A stretch of 6,192 nucleotides of DNA, from assembly GCA_900552255.1 (NCBI GenBank), contig URZF01000095.1, positions 1 through 6,192 on the forward strand. Reading direction: 5' to 3'. Positions 1 to 6,064 of the stretch are shown in pieces (positions within the stretch are counted from its first letter, which is position 1; each line of letters opens with the position of its first letter). This DNA is from an uncultured Eubacteriales bacterium. GTDB lineage: Bacteria > Bacillota > Clostridia > Oscillospirales > CAG-272. The notes under the pieces were generated by a model. It saw only the letters and a list, made by a program, of their open reading frames with translations. It did no database searches and had not been told where the DNA came from. Made by a program: the position numbers and the translations under genes.

Positions 1-5
1 CCTCC
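1..5 (-). promoter_or_regulatory. Possible ribosome binding site of a gene beyond the left edge
   Basis: The minus strand reads GGAGG in the last five bases before the window ends, preceded by AT-rich sequence. A leftward promoter lies about 135 bases upstream (169-141). Together these suggest a minus-strand gene starting just outside the window. The start codon is not visible, so this is inference from position and motif only. Confidence 0.35.
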
Positions 6-37
6 AAATGTTTTCGATTTATCGATAGTCCGTTTAT

Positions 38-57
38 AAAAAACGGGCACGCCCCGT
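38..57 (-). terminator. Terminator-like hairpin with T-run (operon end or attenuator)
   Basis: On the minus strand a 5-bp GC-rich stem (ACGGG / CCCGT, loop GCGTG) runs directly into TTTTTT, the layout of an intrinsic terminator. The stem is short, but neighbouring GGGG/CCCC and CACG/CGTG segments offer alternative pairings. An overlapping hairpin, CCGTTT / AAACGG (about 48-32), could compete with it. It is the first convincing terminator after the last permease gene. It also sits between the promoter at 169-141 and the possible ribosome site at 1-5, so it may instead act as an attenuator for the next gene. Confidence 0.45.
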
Positions 58-76
58 GAGGGGGTACCCCGTGAGG
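52..76. repeat. 10-bp direct repeat with 15-base period
   Basis: CCCCGTGAGG occurs at 52-61 and again at 67-76 on the plus strand. The perfect palindrome GGGGTACCCC (61-70) bridges the two copies. The left copy supplies one arm of the terminator-like hairpin at 38-57, so the two copies could form mutually exclusive structures in RNA. No function is known to me. Confidence 0.6.
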
Positions 77-77
77 A

Positions 78-108
78 GCATTTTTCGGGCAGAATGCCCG
101 AAAAATGC
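78..108. repeat. Perfect 14-bp inverted repeat with 3-base loop
   Basis: The arms at 78-91 and 95-108 are exact reverse complements (GCATTTTTCGGGCA / TGCCCGAAAAATGC), separated only by GAA. In RNA from either strand this would be a very stable hairpin. It has no T-run directly after it in the minus direction, so it is not a textbook terminator, but it could block exonucleases or pause polymerase after the permease gene. A second hairpin follows at 110-128, giving a paired-palindrome layout typical of dispersed intergenic repeats. Confidence 0.85.
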
Positions 109-109
109 C

Positions 110-128
110 GAATTGCAAAAAGCAATTC
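110..128. repeat. 7-bp inverted repeat, A5/T5 loop
   Basis: GAATTGC (110-116) and GCAATTC (122-128) are perfect reverse complements around AAAAA on the plus strand (TTTTT on the minus). The repeat is separated by one base from the 14-bp palindrome at 78-108. It lies just downstream of the predicted start of the leftward promoter at 169-141, so it would form a 5'-terminal stem-loop on that transcript. 5'-end hairpins of this kind can protect an mRNA from decay; that role here is inference. Confidence 0.75.
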
Positions 129-140
129 CCAGTTATTTTC

Positions 141-169
141 ATTTTATCATATGTGCCGCCGTTTGTCAA
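141..169 (-). promoter_or_regulatory. Strong sigma-A type promoter reading left
   Basis: The minus strand carries TTGACA (169-164, perfect consensus), a 17-base spacer, and TAAAAT (146-141, five of six matches). Transcription would begin near 134 and run off the left edge. It starts only about 30 bases after the last permease gene ends and would drive the next minus-strand gene through the hairpin cluster at 128-38. The match is the best promoter in the window, but activity is not demonstrated. Confidence 0.65.
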
Positions 170-189
170 TCGATTTTACAAGAATCGAT
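169..189. promoter_or_regulatory. Inverted repeat abutting the leftward -35 box, possible operator
   Basis: ATCGATT (169-175) and AATCGAT (183-189) form a 7-bp inverted repeat with a 7-base spacer, lying just upstream of TTGACA and sharing one base with it. The size and position fit a dimeric regulator binding next to the promoter. It could also be a weak hairpin at the end of the permease transcript, but it lacks a GC-rich stem and T-run. The regulator is unknown. Confidence 0.35.
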
Positions 190-197
190 AAAAACGA

Positions 198-1193
198 TTA
201 TCTGTCCTCGCGGTAGTAGTTTACGCCGATCGCCGCCGGCTGATTCGTCTTTTTGGATTTTCGGACGGAACCGATGAAAAGCACGATTGCAGTGATGATG
301 AACGGAAGCGCCGTATACACCTTGAGAGGGATCGCATGCAGCCATCCGAATACCTTCGGGAACGCATAGACAATCGAATCGTTATAAACCTCGAGCGCCT
401 TGAAAATTCCGAATACAAATGTGCCGAGCAGAGCTTTTGCCGGATTCCAGCCCGCAAAGATGACAAGCGCCACCGCGATCCAGCCATATCCGTTCACCCA
501 GCCGGTGCTGGCGAGATACTCGCCGCTGATGTTGAGCGCCATATAATAACCGCCGATTCCCATAATGGCGGAGCCGAGAATGATATGCACATATTTATAA
601 CGGTTGATATTCACGCCGCAGGAATCCGCCGCCGCAGGATTTTCACCGACGGCGCGCATACGCAGTCCCGCCTTCGTATATTTCATATACCACCACGACA
701 AAACGGCGATCAGTATGCCAAGATAAATAAAAATGTTATGGGAAAAGAACGCCTTCCCGAAAAACGGGATATCCGAAAAAAACGGAATATGGATCGCTTT
801 CCACCCGGCGGTGACATTCGACGCCGCCTGCATCGAAGGCCATCCGAGGCTTTTGTTGACGCCGTGTCCCACGAAATAGTAAATGCCAAGGCCAAGGGTG
901 GTCACGGTCAGTCCCGTGACATTTTGATTCGCTTGAAGCGAAACCGTGAAAAACGCAAAGATAAGGCCGCACAGTCCGGCAAACACCATCGAGGCGAGTA
1001 TGCCGAGAAACAGACTGTTTGTCCAGCAGCCGATCAGATAGCCGAACATCGCGCCGACCGCCATCGTTCCCTCGACGCCGAGGTTCAGGCTTCCCGATTT
1101 TTCATTAAAAATCTCGCCGACGGTACCGTAAAGAAGCGGAATGTTATAGACGATCAGACTGTATATAAAGCCGGTCAGAACTTCAATTCCCAT
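198..1193 (-). CDS. ABC transporter permease, NupQ/YufQ-like (purine nucleoside uptake)
   Basis: This 331-residue inner-membrane protein belongs to the BPD_transp_2 permease family and is the second permease of a BMP-type nucleoside importer. The family hallmark is near the N-terminus: residues 24-43 read as the GEIFNEKSGSLNLGVEG segment, followed by MAVGA. Hydrophobic helices are visible at about 5-23, 43-57, 61-84, 93-109, 153-170, 202-221, 236-265 and 292-310. The cytoplasmic loop GLRMRAVGENPAAAD (176-190) is where such permeases contact the ATPase. Length is normal for the family. The tail (311-331) is polar and rich in Lys, Arg and Asn. The ATG is 1 base after the stop of the preceding permease and uses a GGAGGAGG ribosome site inside that gene's last codons, indicating coupled translation. 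Specificity for purine nucleosides is inferred from the family and the xpt neighbour. Confidence 0.95.
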   Translation of the reverse strand: MGIEVLTGFIYSLIVYNIPLLYGTVGEIFNEKSGSLNLGVEGTMAVGAMFGYLIGCWTNSLFLGILASMVFAGLCGLIFAFFTVSLQANQNVTGLTVTTLGLGIYYFVGHGVNKSLGWPSMQAASNVTAGWKAIHIPFFSDIPFFGKAFFSHNIFIYLGILIAVLSWWYMKYTKAGLRMRAVGENPAAADSCGVNINRYKYVHIILGSAIMGIGGYYMALNISGEYLASTGWVNGYGWIAVALVIFAGWNPAKALLGTFVFGIFKALEVYNDSIVYAFPKVFGWLHAIPLKVYTALPFIITAIVLFIGSVRKSKKTNQPAAIGVNYYREDR

Positions 1194-1194
1194 A

Positions 1195-2307
1195 TCACGC
1201 CTCCTCCTTTTTCACGATTTTGAATCGAATCACAAAATCCGCGACCAAAACAGCAAACAGAATAACACCCTGCAAAAGATCGGAAAATCTCGAATCGACC
1301 GCGCCGTATGTAATGCTTGCCTGCGCGCAGCCGAATCTCAAAATGCTGATCAGCAGAGAGGTTATGAGAATTCCGACGGTATCGAGCTTGGCAAGCCACG
1401 CCACAACGATGCCGGTCCAGCCGACGCTGTCCGTAAGAGAGGTGGAAAGCGGTCCCGCGCTCATCAGCTTGAAGAAGCCCGCAAGGCCGATCAAGGCCGA
1501 AGAAAGGAACATCGTGCGGACAATGATTTTTCCGACCTTCATGCCGGCGTATTTCGCCGTGCCCACGCTATCGCCGACAACGGAGATTTCATAGCCGTGC
1601 TTTGTCTTTTTCAGATAAAACCAAATCAGCGCGCAGATGACGAGCGCAAAAATAAGCGACCAGCTGAGCGAAAATTTTCCGATTTTGATCGCCGGCATCT
1701 CGATGAAATCCCAAACGCTTCGGAAAATCGGGCGCTGCGACTCGGGATTGAGGAAAATATTCCAGCTCCGTTTTTCCTCTCCGAGCAGAGCGACAAAGTA
1801 AAGCGCAATGTAGTTGAGCATCAAGGTCATAAGGGTTTCATTCGTACCGAATTTCACCTTCAAAACGGCAACTATGCCGCCCCAAATGCCGCCCGCCGCC
1901 ATAGCGGCAAGCGCCATAAGCAGCAACGTGATGCCGGTATTCCCGATGACGCCGAATTTCAGCGGAAGGAATGCCGCCGCGACGGCGCCCATCAAAAACT
2001 GTCCCTCGCCGCCGATGTTCCAAAAACGCATTTTAAACGCCACGGAAAGCGCGACGGAGGTGAGAAGAAGGGGAACAAAAATCTTGATCAGGCTTTCAAA
2101 CTGCTTGTAGGCGAAACGGCTGACCGTCCCGTCGTCGGAGATCGTCCCGATGGTGACGATTTTGGCATAATAGGAAAGCGGATTGACGCCGAGCACGAGC
2201 AGCAGCACCGCGCCGAGCAGCAGCGCCGCCGCGATCGCGATAAGATAATAAAGCATCCTCCGTCCCGTCGGGATCGCGTTCCGTTTTACGATATGATATT
2301 TTTTCAT
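1195..2307 (-). CDS. ABC transporter permease, NupP/YufP-like (purine nucleoside uptake)
   Basis: This 370-residue integral membrane protein is the first permease subunit of the importer. A basic N-terminus (MKKYHIVKRN) precedes a strong helix at about 19-41. Residues 95-107 carry the family signature FWNIGGEGQFLMG, shared by BMP-associated permeases. Further hydrophobic segments lie near 75-91, 105-115, 123-148, 159-176, 213-231, 263-280, 296-306, 309-325 and 343-362. The loop HGYEISVVGDSVGTAKYAGM (237-256) is the expected ATPase-coupling region. The start codon overlaps the stop of the ATPase gene (ATGA, 2307-2304), and AAAGGAG lies 8 bases upstream of it. It should pair with the permease at 198-1193 to form the membrane channel. 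No truncation or missing motif is seen. The transported purine is not defined by sequence. Confidence 0.95.
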   Translation of the reverse strand: MKKYHIVKRNAIPTGRRMLYYLIAIAAALLLGAVLLLVLGVNPLSYYAKIVTIGTISDDGTVSRFAYKQFESLIKIFVPLLLTSVALSVAFKMRFWNIGGEGQFLMGAVAAAFLPLKFGVIGNTGITLLLMALAAMAAGGIWGGIVAVLKVKFGTNETLMTLMLNYIALYFVALLGEEKRSWNIFLNPESQRPIFRSVWDFIEMPAIKIGKFSLSWSLIFALVICALIWFYLKKTKHGYEISVVGDSVGTAKYAGMKVGKIIVRTMFLSSALIGLAGFFKLMSAGPLSTSLTDSVGWTGIVVAWLAKLDTVGILITSLLISILRFGCAQASITYGAVDSRFSDLLQGVILFAVLVADFVIRFKIVKKEEA

Positions 2308-3995
2308 GACGGCTGCTCCTTTATGTTGGTATCTTTCGCGATCCCCGTATGTTTTTCCTCATCGTCCCGGACAAGATTCAAGGCGCCGGTCATCATGAGT
2401 CCCAATTCTTCCTTCGTCGTCTTTTCCGCATGGACGATCCCCATGACCTTTCCATGACAAAGCACCATGATTTTGTCGCATAAGGCGAGCATGACGTCGA
2501 GGTCCTCGCCGACGAACAGGATTCCCACGCCGCTTTTTTTCTGCCGGTTCAGAATGTCATAAATCGCATAGGAGGAATTGATGTCCAGCCCCCGCACCGG
2601 ATAGGCCGTGACGATCACGTTCGGTCCGACCTTGATTTCCCTGCCGAGCAGCACTTTCTGCACATTCCCGCCGGAAAGAAGCCTGACCGGCGTTTCCGTG
2701 GACGGCGTCACGATCCCGAGCTCGGAGATGATGTCCTCCGCCTCGGCGCGCCCGCGCTTCCGGTTCACAACCGGATTCCACGGATTGTCCTCGTTATAAT
2801 TTTTGAGCAGCATGTTGTCCGTGATGGAAAGCGAGGGAGAAAGCCCCATTCCAAGCCTGTCCTCGGGAATGAAGCTCATGGATATCCCCTTTTCAATGAT
2901 CTTTTTCGGCGAAAGGCCGACGATGTTTTCCCCCTTGTGGACGATCTCGCCGCCCGCGATGCCGCGAAGTCCCGCGATCGCCTCGCAAAGCTCCTTTTGC
3001 CCGCAGCCGGCGATGCCGGCGACGCCAAGGATCTCACCGCCCCGGATATAAAAGCTCACGTCGTCGATCGCCCGCGAGCCCTCGTCGCCGTTGATCGAGA
3101 GATTGCGGATTTCGAGCAGCGGCTTTTTCTTTTCGACGACCGGACGCTCGATCTCAAGATCGATCTTGCGGCCGACCATCAGCTCCGTGAGCATCTGCTC
3201 GTCTGCGGCGGCCGTCTCCACCGTTCCGACATATTCTCCCTTGCGCAGCACCGCCACGCGGTCGCTGACCGCAAGCACCTCGTTGAGCTTATGCGTGATG
3301 ATAATGATGGAATGTCCCTCCGCCTTCATCTTCCGCAGCACGCCGAAAAGCTTTTCGGTCTCCTGCACGGTGAGCACCGCGGTGGGCTCGTCGAGAATGA
3401 TCACCTTCGCGCCGTAATAAAGCACCTTGATGATTTCCAGCGTCTGCTTTTCGCTGACCGCCATATTGTATACTTTTTTGCCAGAATCTATTTCAAAGCC
3501 GAAATCACGGCTGATATGTTCGATTTCAGAATAGCGGGATTTCCGAAGAAGCCTCTCGGAAGCAAAAAAACCTATGGCGCGCCCGCTTTCCGCCGCCATA
3601 GCCCACAGCTTTCCGATTCCCTTTTTGCCCGCGGCGCGGGCGGCGGCATGCGCCCTCCATCCGTACCGGCGGTTTTCGCGGCCAAGCCAAATGTTGTCCG
3701 CCGCCGAAAAGGCCTCGACAAGCTTGAAATGCTGATGCACCATGCCGATGCCGAGCCGTTTCGCATCCTCAGGAGAGGTGATCTCAACCTTCTCCCCATT
3801 TACATAAATATCGCCGCCGTCCGGACGGTAAATGCCGGACAGCATATTCATAAGCGTCGTTTTGCCGGAGCCGTTCTCCCCGAGCAGGGCGAGGATCTCG
3901 CCCTGCTTCAGAGAAAGGTTGACGTTCTTGTTGGCAGCCACACTGCCGAACATTTTTGTGATGTTTTTCAGTTCAATCGCGAACTCAGCTGCCAT
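2304..3995 (-). CDS. Twin-domain ABC ATPase, NupO/YufO-like (purine nucleoside uptake)
   Basis: This 563-residue cytoplasmic protein has two fused ATP-binding domains and powers the importer. Domain 1 has Walker A GENGSGKT (39-46), Q-loop Gln88 in VHQHF, a degenerate signature VSEKQ (180-184), Walker B VIILDEP (198-204) and switch His235. Domain 2 (about 293-540) lacks a canonical Walker A, having GIAGCGQKEL (327-336), but keeps a good signature LLSGGNVQK (439-447). Its Walker B region reads VIVTAYPVRGLD, and FVGEDLD (494-500) stands at the switch position. An asymmetric pair with a degenerate second Walker A is usual for this family. Unusual are an Ala/Arg/Lys-rich stretch around 108-157, longer than in relatives I remember, and a charged tail after about 541. 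About 510 residues is more typical. The start has AAAGGAG 6 bases upstream and lies 18 bases after the lipoprotein gene. Confidence 0.95.
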   Translation of the reverse strand: MAAEFAIELKNITKMFGSVAANKNVNLSLKQGEILALLGENGSGKTTLMNMLSGIYRPDGGDIYVNGEKVEITSPEDAKRLGIGMVHQHFKLVEAFSAADNIWLGRENRRYGWRAHAAARAAGKKGIGKLWAMAAESGRAIGFFASERLLRKSRYSEIEHISRDFGFEIDSGKKVYNMAVSEKQTLEIIKVLYYGAKVIILDEPTAVLTVQETEKLFGVLRKMKAEGHSIIIITHKLNEVLAVSDRVAVLRKGEYVGTVETAAADEQMLTELMVGRKIDLEIERPVVEKKKPLLEIRNLSINGDEGSRAIDDVSFYIRGGEILGVAGIAGCGQKELCEAIAGLRGIAGGEIVHKGENIVGLSPKKIIEKGISMSFIPEDRLGMGLSPSLSITDNMLLKNYNEDNPWNPVVNRKRGRAEAEDIISELGIVTPSTETPVRLLSGGNVQKVLLGREIKVGPNVIVTAYPVRGLDINSSYAIYDILNRQKKSGVGILFVGEDLDVMLALCDKIMVLCHGKVMGIVHAEKTTKEELGLMMTGALNLVRDDEEKHTGIAKDTNIKEQPS

Positions 3996-4013
3996 GAAGA
4001 ACTCCTTTGGATT

Positions 4014-5291
4014 TTATTTCGCTTCTGTTACGTCGAGAATGCCGGCAACATAGTAGTTCATGCTGCCCTTGATGATGCCGTCGACGGAATCCGCGCCGCC
4101 GACAACGGTCATATTTCCGGTGAGCGCGCCCTGCTCATCCGTCTCATAAACGGAATACGTCGCGTTGTCCTCGGAAATGACGGTCTTGCCGTCGTTCGTA
4201 ACAAGCGCCGCGTTTGTTTTGACGACGTTTCCGGATTCGTCGAACGTCAGCTTCACATTGGAAAATACATCCCATTCGCCGGAAAGGATCATCGTCTTTA
4301 CGGCGTCGATCTTTGCCGCCGTATCGGAGGTGCAGTTCTCGGAAAGCGGAGAGATATCGACAAAGTTCTCTTTAAGTCCGCCGTAGTAAATGCCGACCTT
4401 GCTCATGAAGTTTGCGCTGTCCTTCATCGCGGTCTCGATGGCGAGCTTATAGTAAACATCCCAGTTCCAAATCGGGGCGGTCAGATGCGCCTGCGGGGCG
4501 GCAGCCGTCATATCGGAGTTATAGCCGCAGCCGAATACGCCGGCATTCTGCGCCGCAACCTGAGGCTGCTGGCTGTCGCAGTGCTGTGCGATCACAACGC
4601 ATTTATAGGTGCTGATGAGGGCTTCCGCGGCCTGCTTTTCCAGCGTGGGATCGCCCCAAGTGCCGATCTGCTTTACATAAATCTGCGCCTCGTCGCCGAG
4701 AACGGACTGAACGCCGAGCGTAAAGGAATTGATGCCGCTGCAGGTCTCCGCATACTGCGTGCCGTAGGCGGATACATAACCGATGTTGTATTTGCCGTTG
4801 TCGCCCTTGCCGACTTCTTTTGCTTTCAGGCCGGCGGCGATCCCGGAAAGATAACGAGCCTGATAGATGCGTCCGAAGTAGTTGTTGAAATTGGTTTCGT
4901 TGGAAAGATAACCGGTAGCATGAGAAAAGACGATATCCTCATATTCCTCGGCAGCCGCGGCAAACGCATTGATATATCCGAAGCTGATGCCGAAGATGAT
5001 GTCGCAGCCTTGGTTGGCCAGCGCGTCGATGGCGGTCTTTACCTGCGCGTCGTCCTCCTGCACATTGTCCCGAATGAGAAGCTTGACGCTGTAGCCCTCG
5101 TCTTCCAGTTGTTCAATGGCCTTCGTGATGCCGTCGTGATGTGCGAACGTATAGCCGGCATCTTCATTCTGGCTTCCGATGTAGACAGCGCCTACGGTGA
5201 TATCCGCTTTTTCATCCTTGCCGCAGGACGCGAGCATCAGGACGGAAAAAAGCATGACTGCCGCAAGAACGAGTGACAGAACCTTCTTCAT
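4014..5291 (-). CDS. BMP-family substrate-binding lipoprotein (purine nucleoside/base importer)
   Basis: This 425-residue surface lipoprotein is the ligand-capturing subunit. The N-terminus is a lipoprotein signal peptide: MKK, a hydrophobic core (4-19), and lipobox LASC, with Cys23 as the predicted lipidated residue. The mature part is a BMP/PnrA-type periplasmic-binding fold. Recognisable pieces include GAVYIGSQNEDAGYTFAHHDG (starting near 34), FGISFGY (100-106), FSHATGY (122-128), YFGRIYQARYLSG (138-150), IGYVSAYG (170-177), AQHCDSQQP (235-243) and GYNSDM (256-261), with LTAPIWNWDVYY at 270-281. It is longer than the 350-380 residues I expect, mainly through a polar segment around 340-405. 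Translation starts 10 bases after AAGGAG (5307-5302). The homologues NupN and PnrA bind purine nucleosides; with xpt upstream, a purine ligand is likely, but whether it is guanosine, inosine, xanthosine or a free base is open. Confidence 0.95.
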   Translation of the reverse strand: MKKVLSLVLAAVMLFSVLMLASCGKDEKADITVGAVYIGSQNEDAGYTFAHHDGITKAIEQLEDEGYSVKLLIRDNVQEDDAQVKTAIDALANQGCDIIFGISFGYINAFAAAAEEYEDIVFSHATGYLSNETNFNNYFGRIYQARYLSGIAAGLKAKEVGKGDNGKYNIGYVSAYGTQYAETCSGINSFTLGVQSVLGDEAQIYVKQIGTWGDPTLEKQAAEALISTYKCVVIAQHCDSQQPQVAAQNAGVFGCGYNSDMTAAAPQAHLTAPIWNWDVYYKLAIETAMKDSANFMSKVGIYYGGLKENFVDISPLSENCTSDTAAKIDAVKTMILSGEWDVFSNVKLTFDESGNVVKTNAALVTNDGKTVISEDNATYSVYETDEQGALTGNMTVVGGADSVDGIIKGSMNYYVAGILDVTEAK

Positions 5292-5324
5292 AAAAAAGTG
5301 TCTCCTTTAAGATTTTTAAATATT

Positions 5325-5345
5325 TATGTAAACTTACGTTACATA
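5325..5345. promoter_or_regulatory. 21-bp inverted repeat before the lipoprotein gene, possible operator
   Basis: TATGTAA (5325-5331) and TTACATA (5339-5345) are perfect 7-base arms around ACTTACG. The repeat lies in the 78-base gap between xpt and the lipoprotein gene, about 34 bases before the ATG. Its AT-rich arms make a poor terminator stem and no T-run follows, so a protein-binding site is the better guess. A related TATGTAAGTAAACA sequence occurs on the minus strand just after the xpt -10 box (6085-6072). No convincing internal promoter was found beside it. Confidence 0.35.
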
Positions 5346-5369
5346 CGAAAAACAAAAAGACCCTTCCCC

Positions 5370-5942
5370 TCATCTGCGGTATACGATACCGTCCGCCGAC
5401 ATGGCGTCGATGATGGCAAGAGACTCCACTCTGATTCCCTTTTCGCGCAAGACGTCCCCTCCGTGCTGAAACCCCTTTTCGATCGCGACGGCACAGCCTG
5501 CAAGCGCGGCGCCGGCCTCTTCTACAATGGAAATCAGCCCATGAAGGGCCTCTCCTGTAGCGAGAAAATCGTCGGCGATCAGCACGCAGTCCGCCGCGGA
5601 GAGGTATTCCCTCGCCACGGTCGCTTCATAAGTATTTTTATGGGTAAAGGACGTGATCCGCGCGCTGTATACGTCCGCGGATTGATTGGCGCCTTTCATC
5701 TTCTTCGCAAAAACGACGGGAACGTGCATATGTACCGCCGCCGCCACAGCAATGGCAATACCGGAGGCCTCGATCGTGAGGATTTTCGTAACTCCGCATC
5801 CGGCATAAAGGCGTGCCACCTCCGCGCCGAGCTCCATCAGAAAATCGACGTCGAGCTGCTGGTTGAGAAAGCTTCCGACCTTCAGAATATCCCCGCCCAA
5901 AACGACGCCGTCGCTTGCAATGCGCTTTTCCAAAAGCTCCAT
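5370..5942 (-). CDS. xpt: Xanthine phosphoribosyltransferase
   Basis: This cytoplasmic purine-salvage enzyme converts xanthine plus PRPP to XMP and pyrophosphate. The 190-residue product is close in length and sequence to the Bacillus subtilis enzyme. The PRPP-binding motif VLIADDFLATGEA spans 120-132, and TIEASGI (56-62) and VPVVFAKK (74-81) match other conserved blocks. Leu20 and Asn27, which I recall as contacting the purine base in the B. subtilis structure, are both present. The chosen ATG gives MELLEKRI, matching the usual Xpt N-terminus, with GGGAGG 8 bases upstream. An in-frame TTG at 5960 would add six residues but overlaps that ribosome site, so it is rejected. It is the first gene of the operon, 78 bases before the lipoprotein gene, and would process what the transporter imports. 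Guanine is a likely secondary substrate. Confidence 0.95.
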   Translation of the reverse strand: MELLEKRIASDGVVLGGDILKVGSFLNQQLDVDFLMELGAEVARLYAGCGVTKILTIEASGIAIAVAAAVHMHVPVVFAKKMKGANQSADVYSARITSFTHKNTYEATVAREYLSAADCVLIADDFLATGEALHGLISIVEEAGAALAGCAVAIEKGFQHGGDVLREKGIRVESLAIIDAMSADGIVYRR

Positions 5943-5950
5943 CCGACAAG

Positions 5951-5956
5951 CCTCCC
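5951..5956 (-). promoter_or_regulatory. xpt ribosome binding site
   Basis: GGGAGG on the minus strand sits 8 bases before the ATG at 5942. It decides the xpt start, because the longer reading frame beginning with TTG at 5960 would overlap it. It lies about 12 bases after the T-run of the leader hairpin, so a hairpin here controls read-through rather than hiding the ribosome site. Confidence 0.8.
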
Positions 5957-5968
5957 GCAAAAGAAAAT

Positions 5969-6022
5969 AAAAAAAGCAGACTAAGAACCGAGTCCATATC
6001 CGCTTTCAAAAACAGAATCTGC
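5969..6022 (-). terminator. Terminator-like hairpin in the xpt leader, possible attenuator
   Basis: On the minus strand GCAGATT (6022-6016) can pair with AGTCTGC (5982-5976), with one G-U pair, and seven T residues (5975-5969) follow at once. The 33-base loop is long and contains a small GACT/AGTC alternative. Upstream, TGCC/GGCA (about 6034-6019) uses bases GGCA that overlap the first arm, so it could act as an antiterminator. This is the organisation of a transcription attenuator before xpt. The long loop and short stem keep confidence moderate. Confidence 0.45.
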
Positions 6023-6064
6023 CCTTTCCGCGGCACAGCTTGTCCGAAAAGAGACGAAATTCAT
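5981..6064 (-). other. Possible 27-codon leader reading frame in the xpt 5' region
   Basis: An ATG at 6064 opens a frame of 27 codons, beginning MNFVSF and ending GYGLGS, with TAG at 5983-5981 at the beginning of the 3' arm of the leader hairpin. It lies wholly within the predicted xpt leader. There is no visible Shine-Dalgarno sequence, and the ATG is only about 15-17 bases from the predicted transcription start. There is no run of one regulatory codon. It may be chance, but its position would let a ribosome interfere with the hairpin. Confidence 0.2.

Noticed and set aside
336..2457. Long plus-strand frames at 336-1223 and 1597-2457
   Set aside because: Both are antisense to the permease and ATPase genes, are rich in Arg, His and Asp, and have no family motifs. 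They are explained as shadows of real genes.
2937..5276. 779-codon open frame on the plus strand, opposite the ATPase and lipoprotein genes
   Set aside because: It is antisense to two genes with clear family motifs, shows no recognisable domain, crosses the boundary between them, and has low-complexity Arg/Asp/Leu content typical of a mirror frame in GC-rich coding DNA.
5292..5369. Terminator separating xpt from the transporter genes
   Set aside because: TCTTTTTGTTTTTC after the xpt stop is T-rich but has no preceding stem, so read-through into the lipoprotein gene is the simpler reading.
5638..6036. 132-codon minus-strand frame starting with GTG in the xpt leader
   Set aside because: It lies mostly inside xpt in another frame and has no ribosome site; the visible leader portion is short and without motif.
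6020..6045. T-box-like GTGCCGCGGAA sequence in the xpt leader
   Set aside because: It resembles the T-box antiterminator core only loosely. There is no stem I, specifier loop or AG bulge in the AT-rich upstream sequence, and xpt is not an amino-acid gene.
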